Source: Bacteroidota bacterium (GTDB taxonomy: Bacteria; Bacteroidota; Bacteroidia; UKL13-3). From it: DNA of 9,135 nt. The notes beneath the pieces are model-generated. The model saw nothing but the letters and a program-made list of their open reading frames with translations, was not told where the DNA came from and searched no databases. The DNA is taken from assembly GCA_004293295.1 (NCBI GenBank), contig RDYC01000259.1, positions 1-9,135 of the forward strand. Reading direction: 5' to 3'. The translations under genes and the position numbers were made by a program. Of this stretch, positions 1-6,713 are shown piece by piece (position 1 is the stretch's first letter; each line of letters opens with the position of its first letter).

Positions 1-389
1 CTCGATGCCTTGCTTGTCAGTGAGGAACCACAGCATCAGTTCTATCGGCGACTTTTGTTAGATATTTCTGATCCTTATGCACTTTATCTCGCAGTGATCA
101 TGCACGATACAGGTCGCGCCGAAGACGTAAGAGAGCACATCGACGGCTCGACGATGCTAGCCAATCGCGTATGCAAACGTCTGCAGATCAGTGGTGCGCG
201 TCGTGCCTTGTTGATGTTTTTGGTCGACAATCACCTCACGTTTTGGCGCACCGCTACAACCAAAAACATCGAAGATCCAAACGTGGTTGCTGAATTTGCG
301 GCAATCATGAAAACGAAAACCAATCTTGATGCGTTATTGCTTTTCACGTATGCCGATTCAAATGGCACAGCACCTGATGCATGGAACGG
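1..389 (+). CDS. glnD: GlnD-type PII uridylyltransferase fragment (HD domain), both ends missing
   Basis: The frame is open at the left edge, so this is an internal fragment with no start. It resembles the HD domain of the bifunctional PII uridylyltransferase/uridylyl-removing enzyme GlnD, whose HD domain removes UMP from PII proteins in nitrogen control. Visible signatures are the HD pair in MHDTGR (bases 103-108), the later LVDNHLTFWRTA stretch (His at about 232) followed by a D-P-x-V segment, and the YAD...DAWNG segment near the end (Asp codon 355-357), matching the conserved 'T.AD....WN.WK' region. The family continues with Trp/Phe-Lys after WNG, but here the frame hits TGA at 391-393, just past the join. 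GC is about 48% by hand count, higher than everything to its right, and no relative of this gene is nearby. I infer it comes from a different organism, perhaps Verrucomicrobia-like, and was joined to this contig. Confidence 0.72.
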
Positions 390-390
390 T
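374..390. other. Probable chimeric junction between glnD fragment and crtD
   Basis: Two unrelated genes meet tail to tail in mid-sequence. Read on the plus strand, the GlnD family residues D-A-W-N-G continue through about base 389. Read on the minus strand, the desaturase residues R-S-M-H-Q continue to base 374. Both readings therefore use the same 16 or so bases (374-389), after which each frame loses family resemblance. GC falls from about 48% to about 39% across this point. A short shared word at a switch between two truncated genes is the usual mark of a misassembly or amplification chimera. A real recombination scar is possible but less likely. Confidence 0.75.
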
Positions 391-898
391 TGATATCCAG
401 CCTAAAAATGTTAGCAATCCCTTTAATGGTTGCAAAGTTTAAATAGTTTTTAAGCCGATGCAAAGAGCGCTCTATAAAAATAGGAGCCATTAACACATAC
501 TTTCTTTTTGCTTTATCCAGGTAGTCAAAAAAGGGTTTTGGATTGCTTAAGCCCAGCTTTTCCTGAAGCTCCTTGGCCAACTTTTCCCTATCTGCATAGG
601 CATGAAAAATGGTGCCGTCTTCGTAAAAGTAATGCCCGGAGGTATTTACGCGTAAGTATTCAAAACATTCATCGGGATTTTTTCCGGCCAATGAAAACAG
701 TTCGTTCACTTGTTCAGGAAGGGTAAATAATGATGGACCGGCATCAAACCGATAACCATTTAATGCTATATTGGAGAGCTTACCCCCCGGGTAAGCATTG
801 GCCTCAAAAACCTTTACCTGATAGCCCGCCACAGCTAAACGGACAGCCGTTGCCAAACCTGCTATACCCGATCCTATGATGATAACTTGCCCTTTCAT
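374..898 (-). CDS. crtD: CrtD-like carotenoid desaturase, C-terminal two-thirds missing
   Basis: This is the first 175 residues of an FAD-dependent carotenoid desaturase of the CrtI/CrtD family, normally about 490-500 residues. The start is ATG at 898, giving MKGQVIIIGSG. An upstream in-frame ATG at 955 would add 19 residues before the nucleotide-binding strand, which the family lacks. Seen: the dinucleotide fold G9-S-G11-I-A-G14, an acidic residue (E32) ending the second strand, GGKLS at 38-42 and F51-D-A-G-P-S-L-F at 51-58. The 'GGKLS' and 'DAGPSLF' forms recall CrtD-type enzymes, which act on hydroxylated acyclic ends (3,4-desaturation), rather than the phytoene desaturase further right. 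That subfunction is inferred. It follows the MarR gene on the same strand after a 90-bp gap and may share its transcript. The rest is lost at the 374-390 join, so it should not be read as a natural pseudogene. Confidence 0.8.
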
Positions 899-954
899 GG
901 AATGTTTATAATATACAATGATAATAAACCAATAAACAAACAACTGGTTTTGCA

Positions 955-982
955 AATATGCTTTTAACCAAACAATATGCTT
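955..982. repeat. Short direct repeat in the marR-crtD spacer
   Basis: The 9-mer AATATGCTT occurs at 955-963 and again at 974-982, 19 bp start to start, in the 90-bp spacer 899-988 between the MarR stop and the crtD start. The spacing is close to two helical turns, so a protein site is conceivable, but the spacer is AT-rich and this could be chance. No GC-rich hairpin with a T-run (intrinsic terminator) is present, which agrees with read-through from marR into crtD. A weak inverted pair AAACCA (926-931) and TGGTTT (945-950) is also present. Confidence 0.25.
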
Positions 983-988
983 GTTGCA

Positions 989-1639
989 TTACTTCTCTTG
1001 GTGAAACGATTGGTTTATTTTTTGTTGAACATGAGGAAGATTTGTTCGATGATGATGTTCCAATTTAACCAATACATGGTGCAGGGCCTTTTTTTCAAAC
1101 ACATCAAGCCCGCCCGTAATCTCTTTGGCTACGATAGCCATCTTACTAAATGTTTTAAACAAGCTGAACCTACCTTTCTCTGTTACATTTAACAACATGC
1201 TTCTTTTATCATCAGGGTTTTTCGTCTCGTTAATCAGCCCAGCTTTAATCAGTCTTCTAATAATATCAGTACCTGTGGTTTTTTCAAAAACCATTTTATT
1301 AATAAGCTCTGTTTTTGTGGCTTTTTCCATTGCACCCAAACTGGCCAAAAAAGTAAATTCTTCTATACTTTCTGTTTCGCTTTGCTCAAGAGCCATCTTA
1401 GCATAAATCCTTCCGTAACGGTACATTAACCCGTTTAAGCCTGCTATTTCAATATCCAAACGATCTGCTTCCAGGTGCGCTGTAATGTGATTATTTGGCT
1501 GGATTGGGGTGTCGAAATTATTTTGTTGTAGAGCCATCCACATAATAAATGAATCCAAAGAAAACGTTTCCGATTGGGCATTTAAGCTGTACTCTTCCAA
1601 TCTTGCAATAAGTTGTTTAATTACCAATAGCTTGTCCAT
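989..1639 (-). CDS. MarR-family winged-helix transcriptional regulator
   Basis: This is a 216-residue protein with a winged helix-turn-helix at about residues 92-157. The putative recognition helix is around 118-134 (FEKTTGTDIIRRL) and the wing carries D143-D-K-R-S147 followed by L-N-V-T-E-K-G, the classic MarR 'D.DKR...LT.KG' signature. Long helical segments before and after would form the dimer interface, and the C-terminus is His-rich (H195-H-H197). ATG at 1639 is chosen over an adjacent in-frame TTG at 1642 because ATG is stronger and fits the -7 box placement. MarR proteins usually repress divergent or own promoters by binding palindromes and release DNA on binding a ligand. The ligand here is unknown. 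It is divergent from the TonB-dependent receptor and precedes crtD on the same strand, so control of the carotenoid or receptor genes is a reasonable inference. Confidence 0.88.
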   Translation of the reverse strand: MDKLLVIKQLIARLEEYSLNAQSETFSLDSFIMWMALQQNNFDTPIQPNNHITAHLEADRLDIEIAGLNGLMYRYGRIYAKMALEQSETESIEEFTFLASLGAMEKATKTELINKMVFEKTTGTDIIRRLIKAGLINETKNPDDKRSMLLNVTEKGRFSLFKTFSKMAIVAKEITGGLDVFEKKALHHVLVKLEHHHRTNLPHVQQKINQSFHQEK

Positions 1640-1646
1640 CAAGAAT

Positions 1647-1680
1647 CAAAATTACTATCCTAAGCACTTATTTTTGCAAA
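1647..1680 (-). promoter_or_regulatory. Candidate promoter of the marR gene (bacteroidete -33/-7 type)
   Basis: Read on the minus strand, TAATTTTG at 1654-1647 is an exact match to the bacteroidete -7 consensus TAnnTTTG. TTTG at 1680-1677 can serve as the -33 element, with a 22-bp spacer (at the long end of the usual range). The -7 box ends only 7 bp before the ATG at 1639, so the transcript would be leaderless or nearly so. The spacer holds one copy of the 15-bp motif described separately, a position where a bound regulator would block transcription. Confidence 0.5.
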
Positions 1681-1683
1681 TTA

Positions 1684-1707
1684 GTTCAAAATTGATTTAA
1701 TTTGAAC
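1684..1707. promoter_or_regulatory. Candidate operator: inverted repeat GTTCAAA-N10-TTTGAAC
   Basis: A perfect 7-bp inverted repeat has arms at 1684-1690 and 1701-1707, and the symmetry extends further if one A is bulged. The total of 24 bp suits a MarR-type dimer site. It lies between the two outward-facing promoters and starts 4 bp upstream of the marR -33 element. The AT-rich context makes chance more likely than usual. Confidence 0.4.
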
Positions 1708-1722
1708 AAAAATAATACAATA

Positions 1723-1739
1723 ACGTATTAAAAATACGT
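1723..1739. promoter_or_regulatory. Candidate operator: inverted repeat ACGTATT-AAA-AATACGT
   Basis: A perfect 17-bp palindrome has 7-bp arms at 1723-1729 and 1733-1739 around AAA. It overlaps the right-hand 15-bp motif and sits just upstream of the receptor's -7-like box. Only the right side of the divergent region has this palindrome, so it could give the receptor promoter separate control. Its role is inferred from position and symmetry only. Confidence 0.4.
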
Positions 1740-1750
1740 GCTTAAGTGTT

Positions 1751-1758
1751 TATGTTTT
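1751..1758 (+). promoter_or_regulatory. Candidate -7 box of the TonB-receptor gene
   Basis: TATGTTTT at 1751-1758 matches TAnnTTTG except for the last base. It occupies the exact mirror position of the marR -7 box relative to the 15-bp motif (6-bp gap in both). No TTTG lies at the mirrored -33 position, so the promoter may need an activator or be weak. If real, transcription would start near 1762-1765, which excludes the upstream GTG 1746 and ATG 1752 as starts and leaves ATG 1764 or a later codon. Confidence 0.35.
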
Positions 1759-1763
1759 ACAAT

Positions 1764-4301
1764 ATGGAATCAAAAATACAACAATATCTTCCAATAAGCT
1801 TTATCCTTAGAACAATTTTGAACAAATTGCCTTGCCTTTTTAGACCCTGTTGCTACAAGCCTTTAATCATTATTATTGAGCACAGCTTTCGACAGTTTAA
1901 ACACTTGTTGTTTGGATTAAGTTTTATGTTAGGTTTAACCAATGCAACACTGGCTCAAAATAGTGGTACAATTACCGGAACGGTAAAAGATAAAAACACG
2001 CAAGAAGTGTTAATTGGAGCAACTGTGGTGTTAGAAGGGACCACGTTAGGAGCACAGACCGATGTTGACGGTAAGTTTAAAATTACCGGAATTCCGCCAA
2101 AATCTTACAACCTTATCATTCAATATGTAGGCTACCAAACCTTTAGGCTGTTTAATATTGTGGTAACAACAGGCAATGTGTTAACATTTGATATTGAGCT
2201 AGAAACCGAAAGTAAAACACTAAATGAAGCAGTGATACAAACCAGAACCTTTGGCAAAAAAACAGAAACGCCACTATCTGTTCAAAGCCTAACATCGGAG
2301 GAAATAAAGAGCAATCCCGGAGGTAATTTTGATATCAGCCGGGTTATTCAAGCCTTACCAGGTGTAGGAGGCAACACCGGAGGCGGTGCTTTTAGAAACG
2401 ACATCTTAATAAGGGGAGGCGGCCCCAGTGAAAATGTATTTTACATAGATGGCATAGAGATTCCTGTGATTAACCATTTTAGCACGCAAGGTGCCAGTGG
2501 AGGGCCTCAAGGTATTTTAAACGTAAGCTTTATTGAAGACGTTAGTTTAAGCAGCAGCAGTTTCAAGGCCAATGTTGACAATGCCTTATCGTCTGTGTTA
2601 TCTTTTAAACAAAGGGATGGTAATGCCGAGCGCTTGCAAGGCAATATTCGCTTAAGTGCATCAGAGTTTGGCTTAACGTTAGATGGGCCAATTACCAAAA
2701 AAACCACTTTTCTTGCATCGGCCAGGAGAAGCTACCTGCAACTGCTTTTCTCGCTGTTGGATTTACCAATACGACCTAATTATTGGGATTTTCAATACAA
2801 AACCACCACTAAGTTTAGTAACAAAACCACGTTGACCACTTTAGGTGTTGGGGCCATTGATGAGTTTAGTTTTGCTGTTCCTAAAAACTCAACTCCCGAA
2901 AACGAATACATCTTGCGTGGCAGTCCAATTATAAACCAATGGAATTATACCATTGGTGGCGTGCTGAAACATTTGGTTACTAACGGATTTGTAAATATAT
3001 CAGCCAGCCGTAACATGTTTGAAAACCGATTGGATCGTTTTATAGATGGCCGATTAAATGATGAAAATGCGAGGGCACTAAAAACGGTTTCGCAAGAAAT
3101 TGAGAATAAACTTCGTTTTGATGTAAACAAGTTTACTGGCAAATGGAAATATAGTTATGGCGGTGTTTTTCAATATGTAAAGTTTAACAGTTCAGGGTTT
3201 ACCGTACTAAGAACAGCAACAGCCGATGTAAGAATCCCTTTAGACACTAAAATAGATTTTGTTAAATATGGCGCTTTTGCCGATGCAAGCCGTAAGTTTT
3301 TTAAAAACTTGCTAACTGTTAGTGCCGGTGTTCGTGCAGATGGTAATACCTTTTTAACTGAAGGTAATGAGATATGGCGCACACTTTCTCCCAGGGTTTC
3401 GGCATCATATGCCGTTGCCGCTCTATTTAACATTAATGGTAGCATTGGCCGTTACTACCGCTTGCCGGGGTATACGGTATTAGGATACAGAACAGCAGAC
3501 GGAACATTGATTAACAAAAACAACGCGTACATTGGCGTTGATCATTATGTTGCCGGGATTGAGTATTTACCAACAAATACCACGCGAATTACCCTTGAAG
3601 GATTTTACAAGCAATATTTTGATTACCCGGTGTCAATTAGAGATGGGGTTTCGCTGGCAAACCAAGGTACAGAATTTGGTGCCATAGGCAATGAGTCTGT
3701 TGCCTCAATCGGTAAAGGAAGGGCATACGGGTTTGAAGTGTTTTTTCAGCAAAAACTGGTGAAAAACTTTTTTGCCACATTTTCTTATACCTTGTTCTAC
3801 AGCCAATTTAGTGGTGCTGATGGCAAGTACATTGCTTCTTCTTGGGATACAAGGCACCTTATCTCTTCTATTGCAGGTTATAAATTTAAAAAGGGATGGG
3901 AAGTGGGCGTGAAGTACAGATTTGCCGGAGGCAACCCTTATACCCCCTTTGATGAGCAACTCTCGCGCCAAAACTATTTGCTTACCGGAAACGGAACCCT
4001 TGATTTTACGCGCTTGAACTCAGTGAGGCTTGGAACATTTAACCAAGTTGATTTGCGGGTTGATAAAAAATGGAATTTGAAGCGCATAACTATTGACGTA
4101 TTTATTGATTTCCAAAACGTATTGATGATTACCAGCGAAGCCAATCCGCAATATGCGTTTGAACGAAAACCTGACAACAGTGATTGGGCAACAACTGATG
4201 GCAATCCAATTCAACCAAACGGCTCAAATGCCATTCCTAAAATTATTCCAAATTTTAATGATACCTTCCTCCCCACAATTGGATTTATTGTAGAGTTTTG
4301 A
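1764..4301 (+). CDS. TonB-dependent outer-membrane receptor with carboxypeptidase-D-like N-terminal domain
   Basis: This outer-membrane beta-barrel receptor imports a substrate using TonB-transmitted energy. Numbering from ATG 1764 (845 residues): hydrophobic segment at about 48-64 with a likely signal-peptidase site after ATLA; carboxypeptidase-D-regulatory-like beta-sandwich about 68-149 (GTVKDKNTQEVLIGATV...DVDGKFKITGIP...YVGYQT); plug about 156-285, with LPGVGG, the IRGGGPSENVFYIDG stretch and VSFIEDVS; then the barrel, ending in the aromatic terminus ...GFIVEF. No SusD-like gene adjoins it, so it is not a standard glycan-uptake pair, and the substrate cannot be named. The start is uncertain: about 45 residues precede the apparent signal peptide, so an internal non-ATG start (for example ATT codons near 1869-1875) would give a normal leader. 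GTG 1746 and ATG 1752 are also in frame. It is divergent from marR and ends 82 bp before crtI, so it may share their control. Confidence 0.9.
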   Translation: MESKIQQYLPISFILRTILNKLPCLFRPCCYKPLIIIIEHSFRQFKHLLFGLSFMLGLTNATLAQNSGTITGTVKDKNTQEVLIGATVVLEGTTLGAQTDVDGKFKITGIPPKSYNLIIQYVGYQTFRLFNIVVTTGNVLTFDIELETESKTLNEAVIQTRTFGKKTETPLSVQSLTSEEIKSNPGGNFDISRVIQALPGVGGNTGGGAFRNDILIRGGGPSENVFYIDGIEIPVINHFSTQGASGGPQGILNVSFIEDVSLSSSSFKANVDNALSSVLSFKQRDGNAERLQGNIRLSASEFGLTLDGPITKKTTFLASARRSYLQLLFSLLDLPIRPNYWDFQYKTTTKFSNKTTLTTLGVGAIDEFSFAVPKNSTPENEYILRGSPIINQWNYTIGGVLKHLVTNGFVNISASRNMFENRLDRFIDGRLNDENARALKTVSQEIENKLRFDVNKFTGKWKYSYGGVFQYVKFNSSGFTVLRTATADVRIPLDTKIDFVKYGAFADASRKFFKNLLTVSAGVRADGNTFLTEGNEIWRTLSPRVSASYAVAALFNINGSIGRYYRLPGYTVLGYRTADGTLINKNNAYIGVDHYVAGIEYLPTNTTRITLEGFYKQYFDYPVSIRDGVSLANQGTEFGAIGNESVASIGKGRAYGFEVFFQQKLVKNFFATFSYTLFYSQFSGADGKYIASSWDTRHLISSIAGYKFKKGWEVGVKYRFAGGNPYTPFDEQLSRQNYLLTGNGTLDFTRLNSVRLGTFNQVDLRVDKKWNLKRITIDVFIDFQNVLMITSEANPQYAFERKPDNSDWATTDGNPIQPNGSNAIPKIIPNFNDTFLPTIGFIVEF

Positions 4302-4383
4302 GGTTAACGTAAATAAATAATTACAATCAGAACTTTTTTATGTGTAATTTGTTAGTTCAGTATTATAAATTTTTAAATGTTAA
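4302..4383. other. Spacer between receptor gene and crtI
   Basis: This 82-bp AT-rich gap has no GC-rich hairpin or clear terminator, so read-through from the receptor gene into crtI is possible. A weak promoter is also possible: TAAATTTT at 4366-4373 is one base from TAnnTTTG, but the nearest TTTG (4348-4351) is only 14 bp upstream, which is too close. The 8-mer TTAGTTCA (4352-4359) also occurs at 1681-1688 in the divergent region. No Shine-Dalgarno sequence is evident before the crtI ATG. Confidence 0.4.
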
Positions 4384-5865
4384 ATGGGGGTTAAAACAGC
4401 CATAGTAATTGGCTCAGGCGTGGCGGGATTGAGTGCGGCAAGTTACCTGAGCAAAAAAGGAGTTCAGGTTACGCTGCTTGAGAAGAACAGGCAAGTGGGC
4501 GGACGTGCACGCTGTTTTAGTGCCGATGGCTTTATGTTTGATATGGGCCCAAGCTGGTACTGGATGCCAGAAGTGTTTGAAAAGTTTTATCAAGATTTTG
4601 GCTACACCACCAGTGATTTTTACACCCTTAAACGTTTAGATCCGAGCTATCAGGTATACCGAAACGATGGCGAGGCCGTTTCTATTCCAGCAAAAATGGA
4701 GGAGTTGGAGGCCCTGTTTGAAAAGTTCGAACCAGGCAGCTCTCCCCGATTGCGTAAGTTTTTAAAAGAGGCCGCATATAAATACCAAGTTGGGATAAAC
4801 GATTTGGTGTATAAACCGGGATTGAGTTTATTGGAATTTGCAGACATACGTTTGTTAAAGGGCTTGCTAAAAATGGATGTGCTTACCAGTATTAAAAAAC
4901 ATGTACGCACAGTTGTTAGCCATCCCTTTTTATTGGAGTTGCTTGAGTTTCCTATCCTGTTTCTAGGCGCACTCCCCAAAAACACCCCGGCATTGTACAG
5001 CCTAATGAATTATGCTGACATGAGCCTTGGAACTTGGTACCCCATGGGTGGCATGCACAAAATTATTGATGCCTTTGAAACCATTGCAAAGAAACAAGGG
5101 GTTGAAATTTGTTTAAACAGCGAGGTTATTCATTTGGAGTCGCACCAAGGCAGGGTAACAAAAGTAATTACCAATACCCAAACCTACGAGGCAGATATGG
5201 TGATAGCTGCAGGAGATTACCAGCATGTTGACCAGCGGCTATTAAATAAAAGCGATCAGTCTTATACTCCGGCTTATTGGGATTCCAGAAAAATGGCCCC
5301 TTCTTGCTTGTTGTATTATGTTGGTCTTGATATTCGTATTCCGGGCATTCAACACCACAATTTATTTTTCGACACGGATTTCATGAAGCATGCCCATGAA
5401 ATTTACAGCAATCCGCAATGGCCAACCAATCCGTTGTTTTATGTATCAGCCCCTAGTGTTACCGACCCTACTGTGGCTCCGCAAGGATGTGAGAATATAT
5501 TTATGTTAATTCCTGTTGCTCCGGGCATAAAAGATGATGAGGCCATTCGTGAAAAATATTTTAACTTGGTTATAAAAAGACTAGAAGCCCAAACAAAAAC
5601 AGAAATAGCTTCGCATATTGTATATAAACGCAGTTACGCATACAGCAACTTTGTTGAAGATTATCATGCATTTAAAGGTAATGCATACGGACTGGCAAAT
5701 ACGCTTGATCAAACGGCTTTATTAAAACCTAAAATTAAAAGCAGCAAATTAGGCAACCTTTATTACTCGGGTCAACTTACCGTGCCGGGCCCGGGTCTTC
5801 CACCAAGCATCATTAGCGGCAATGTAGTGGCCGAACTAATAGCAAAAGATTATAAACTTAATTAA
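4384..5865 (+). CDS. crtI: Phytoene desaturase CrtI
   Basis: This 493-residue FAD-dependent desaturase converts phytoene through stepwise desaturation to lycopene-type products, acting at the inner membrane face. Length is typical. Seen: the dinucleotide-binding fold V-I-G10-S-G12-V-A-G15, E33 at the end of the second strand, the GGRAR motif at 39-43, F52-D-M-G-P-S at 52-57, and the C-terminal FAD/substrate segment Y461-S-G463...P468-G-P-G-L-P-P-S475 with ISG following, matching the bacterial CrtI signature. The start at ATG 4384 places the first beta strand at residue 5, as is normal. It opens the crtI-crtB-unknown-idi series, and crtB begins 11 bp after its stop. Compared with the truncated crtD-like gene (GGKLS, DAGPSLF), this copy has the form expected of the primary phytoene enzyme. 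The number of desaturation steps cannot be read from sequence. Confidence 0.94.
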   Translation: MGVKTAIVIGSGVAGLSAASYLSKKGVQVTLLEKNRQVGGRARCFSADGFMFDMGPSWYWMPEVFEKFYQDFGYTTSDFYTLKRLDPSYQVYRNDGEAVSIPAKMEELEALFEKFEPGSSPRLRKFLKEAAYKYQVGINDLVYKPGLSLLEFADIRLLKGLLKMDVLTSIKKHVRTVVSHPFLLELLEFPILFLGALPKNTPALYSLMNYADMSLGTWYPMGGMHKIIDAFETIAKKQGVEICLNSEVIHLESHQGRVTKVITNTQTYEADMVIAAGDYQHVDQRLLNKSDQSYTPAYWDSRKMAPSCLLYYVGLDIRIPGIQHHNLFFDTDFMKHAHEIYSNPQWPTNPLFYVSAPSVTDPTVAPQGCENIFMLIPVAPGIKDDEAIREKYFNLVIKRLEAQTKTEIASHIVYKRSYAYSNFVEDYHAFKGNAYGLANTLDQTALLKPKIKSSKLGNLYYSGQLTVPGPGLPPSIISGNVVAELIAKDYKLN

Positions 5866-5876
5866 TATCTAATACT

Positions 5877-6713
5877 TTGAAAGCTCTATTTGACGAAATA
5901 TCAGAACGTACCAGCCAAATGGTAACCAATAGGTACAGCACCTCTTTCTCATTAGGGGTGAAGTTTTTAGCTAAACGTTTTCATAATCCAATTTATGCCA
6001 TATATGGTTTCGTTCGGTTTGCGGATGAAATTGTAGATTCTTTTCACGACTTTAACAAAGAGGATTTGCTGCGAGATTTTAAGGCAGATACCTACAAGGC
6101 CATTGACCAAGGAATTAGTTTAAACCCCATTCTCAATAATTTTCAAAAAGTAGTTAACGATTACCAAATTGACCGCTACTTAATTGAGACATTTTTAAAG
6201 AGTATGGAAATGGATTTAACCCCAAGGGAATACAACCAAAAAGGTTACGAGGAGTACATCTTAGGTTCAGCGGAGGTTGTAGGTTTAATGTGTTTAAAAG
6301 TTTTTGTTGAAGGCAATCAAGATTACTACGATGAACTGCGCTACAGTGCGATGAAACTGGGTTCTGCTTTTCAGAAGATTAATTTTTTGCGTGATTTTAA
6401 GGCCGACCAAAACGACTTGGGCCGCCTGTATTTTCCGCAACTTCAACACAATAATATTGACGAACGCATTAAGCGAGAAATTGAAGCCGACATTCAGCAT
6501 GATTTTGAAGAAGGTTACAAAGGGATTTTAAAACTTCCTAAAGGCGCAAGGTTTGGGGTATATGTTGCCTACACCTATTACTGCAACCTGTTCAAGAAAA
6601 TAGCCACCACTCCTGTTTCGCGCATCATGGACGAAAGAATTCGTATTCCGAATAACGAGAAGTACGCCCTTTTATTTGGCTCATACATTAAACATAGTTT
6701 TAACCTGTTGTAA
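5877..6713 (+). CDS. crtB: Phytoene synthase CrtB (squalene/phytoene synthase family)
   Basis: This enzyme condenses two geranylgeranyl diphosphates to phytoene, the committed carotenoid step. At 278 residues it is the short bacteroidete form. The two metal-binding Asp motifs are present: D50-E-I-V-D54 and D173-F-K-A-D177 (in N-F-L-R-D-F-K-A-D), along with Y20-S-T-S-F near the N-terminus and G130-S-A-E-V-V-G-L-M. The start is TTG at 5877. The first ATG in frame would begin at residue 15 (MVTNRYS), but MKALFDEIS is the N-terminus I expect for bacteroidete phytoene synthases and TTG sits 11 bp after the crtI stop, so TTG is preferred. Its stop TAA shares a base with the next gene's ATG (TAATG), implying coupled translation. 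All key residues are intact, so it should be active. Confidence 0.93.
   Translation: MKALFDEISERTSQMVTNRYSTSFSLGVKFLAKRFHNPIYAIYGFVRFADEIVDSFHDFNKEDLLRDFKADTYKAIDQGISLNPILNNFQKVVNDYQIDRYLIETFLKSMEMDLTPREYNQKGYEEYILGSAEVVGLMCLKVFVEGNQDYYDELRYSAMKLGSAFQKINFLRDFKADQNDLGRLYFPQLQHNNIDERIKREIEADIQHDFEEGYKGILKLPKGARFGVYVAYTYYCNLFKKIATTPVSRIMDERIRIPNNEKYALLFGSYIKHSFNLL

Larger units (their letters stand above)
1661..1744. repeat. Inverted pair of a 15-bp motif in the divergent marR/receptor region
   Basis: The word AAAAATAAGTGCTTA is read on the minus strand at 1675-1661, and AAAAATACGTGCTTA on the plus strand at 1730-1744. They agree at 14 of 15 positions and face outward toward the two genes, with 54 bp between them. 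Each copy is followed after exactly 6 bp by a TAnnTTT(G/T) box and then, after 7 bp (marR) or 5 bp (receptor), by an ATG. The 10-bp core of the left copy, TAAGTGCTTA, is itself nearly palindromic (TAAG-TG-CTTA). I infer a shared operator or extended promoter element used by both genes. The MarR protein is the obvious candidate binder, but this is not shown. Confidence 0.6.

Noticed and set aside
1..393. Horizontal acquisition of glnD next to crtD
   Set aside because: Both genes are broken at the same short shared word with a GC step and no mobile element, att site or repeat, which fits a chimeric contig better than transfer.
374..898. crtD as a natural pseudogene
   Set aside because: The frame is intact up to the chimeric join with no internal stop or frameshift, so the truncation is technical.
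899..988. Separate crtD promoter in the marR-crtD spacer
   Set aside because: No TAnnTTTG with a correctly spaced TTTG was found on the minus strand; the nearest (TATCATTG) has a 13-bp spacer and a mismatch.
4341..4383. Standard -33/-7 promoter directly before crtI
   Set aside because: TAAATTTT lacks the final G and the only nearby TTTG is 14 bp away. The 15-bp motif from the divergent region matches here at only about 6 of 15 positions.
5785..5800. GC-rich palindrome CCGGGCCCGG inside crtI
   Set aside because: It encodes the conserved Pro-Gly-Pro-Gly of the C-terminal FAD motif. The symmetry follows from codon choice.
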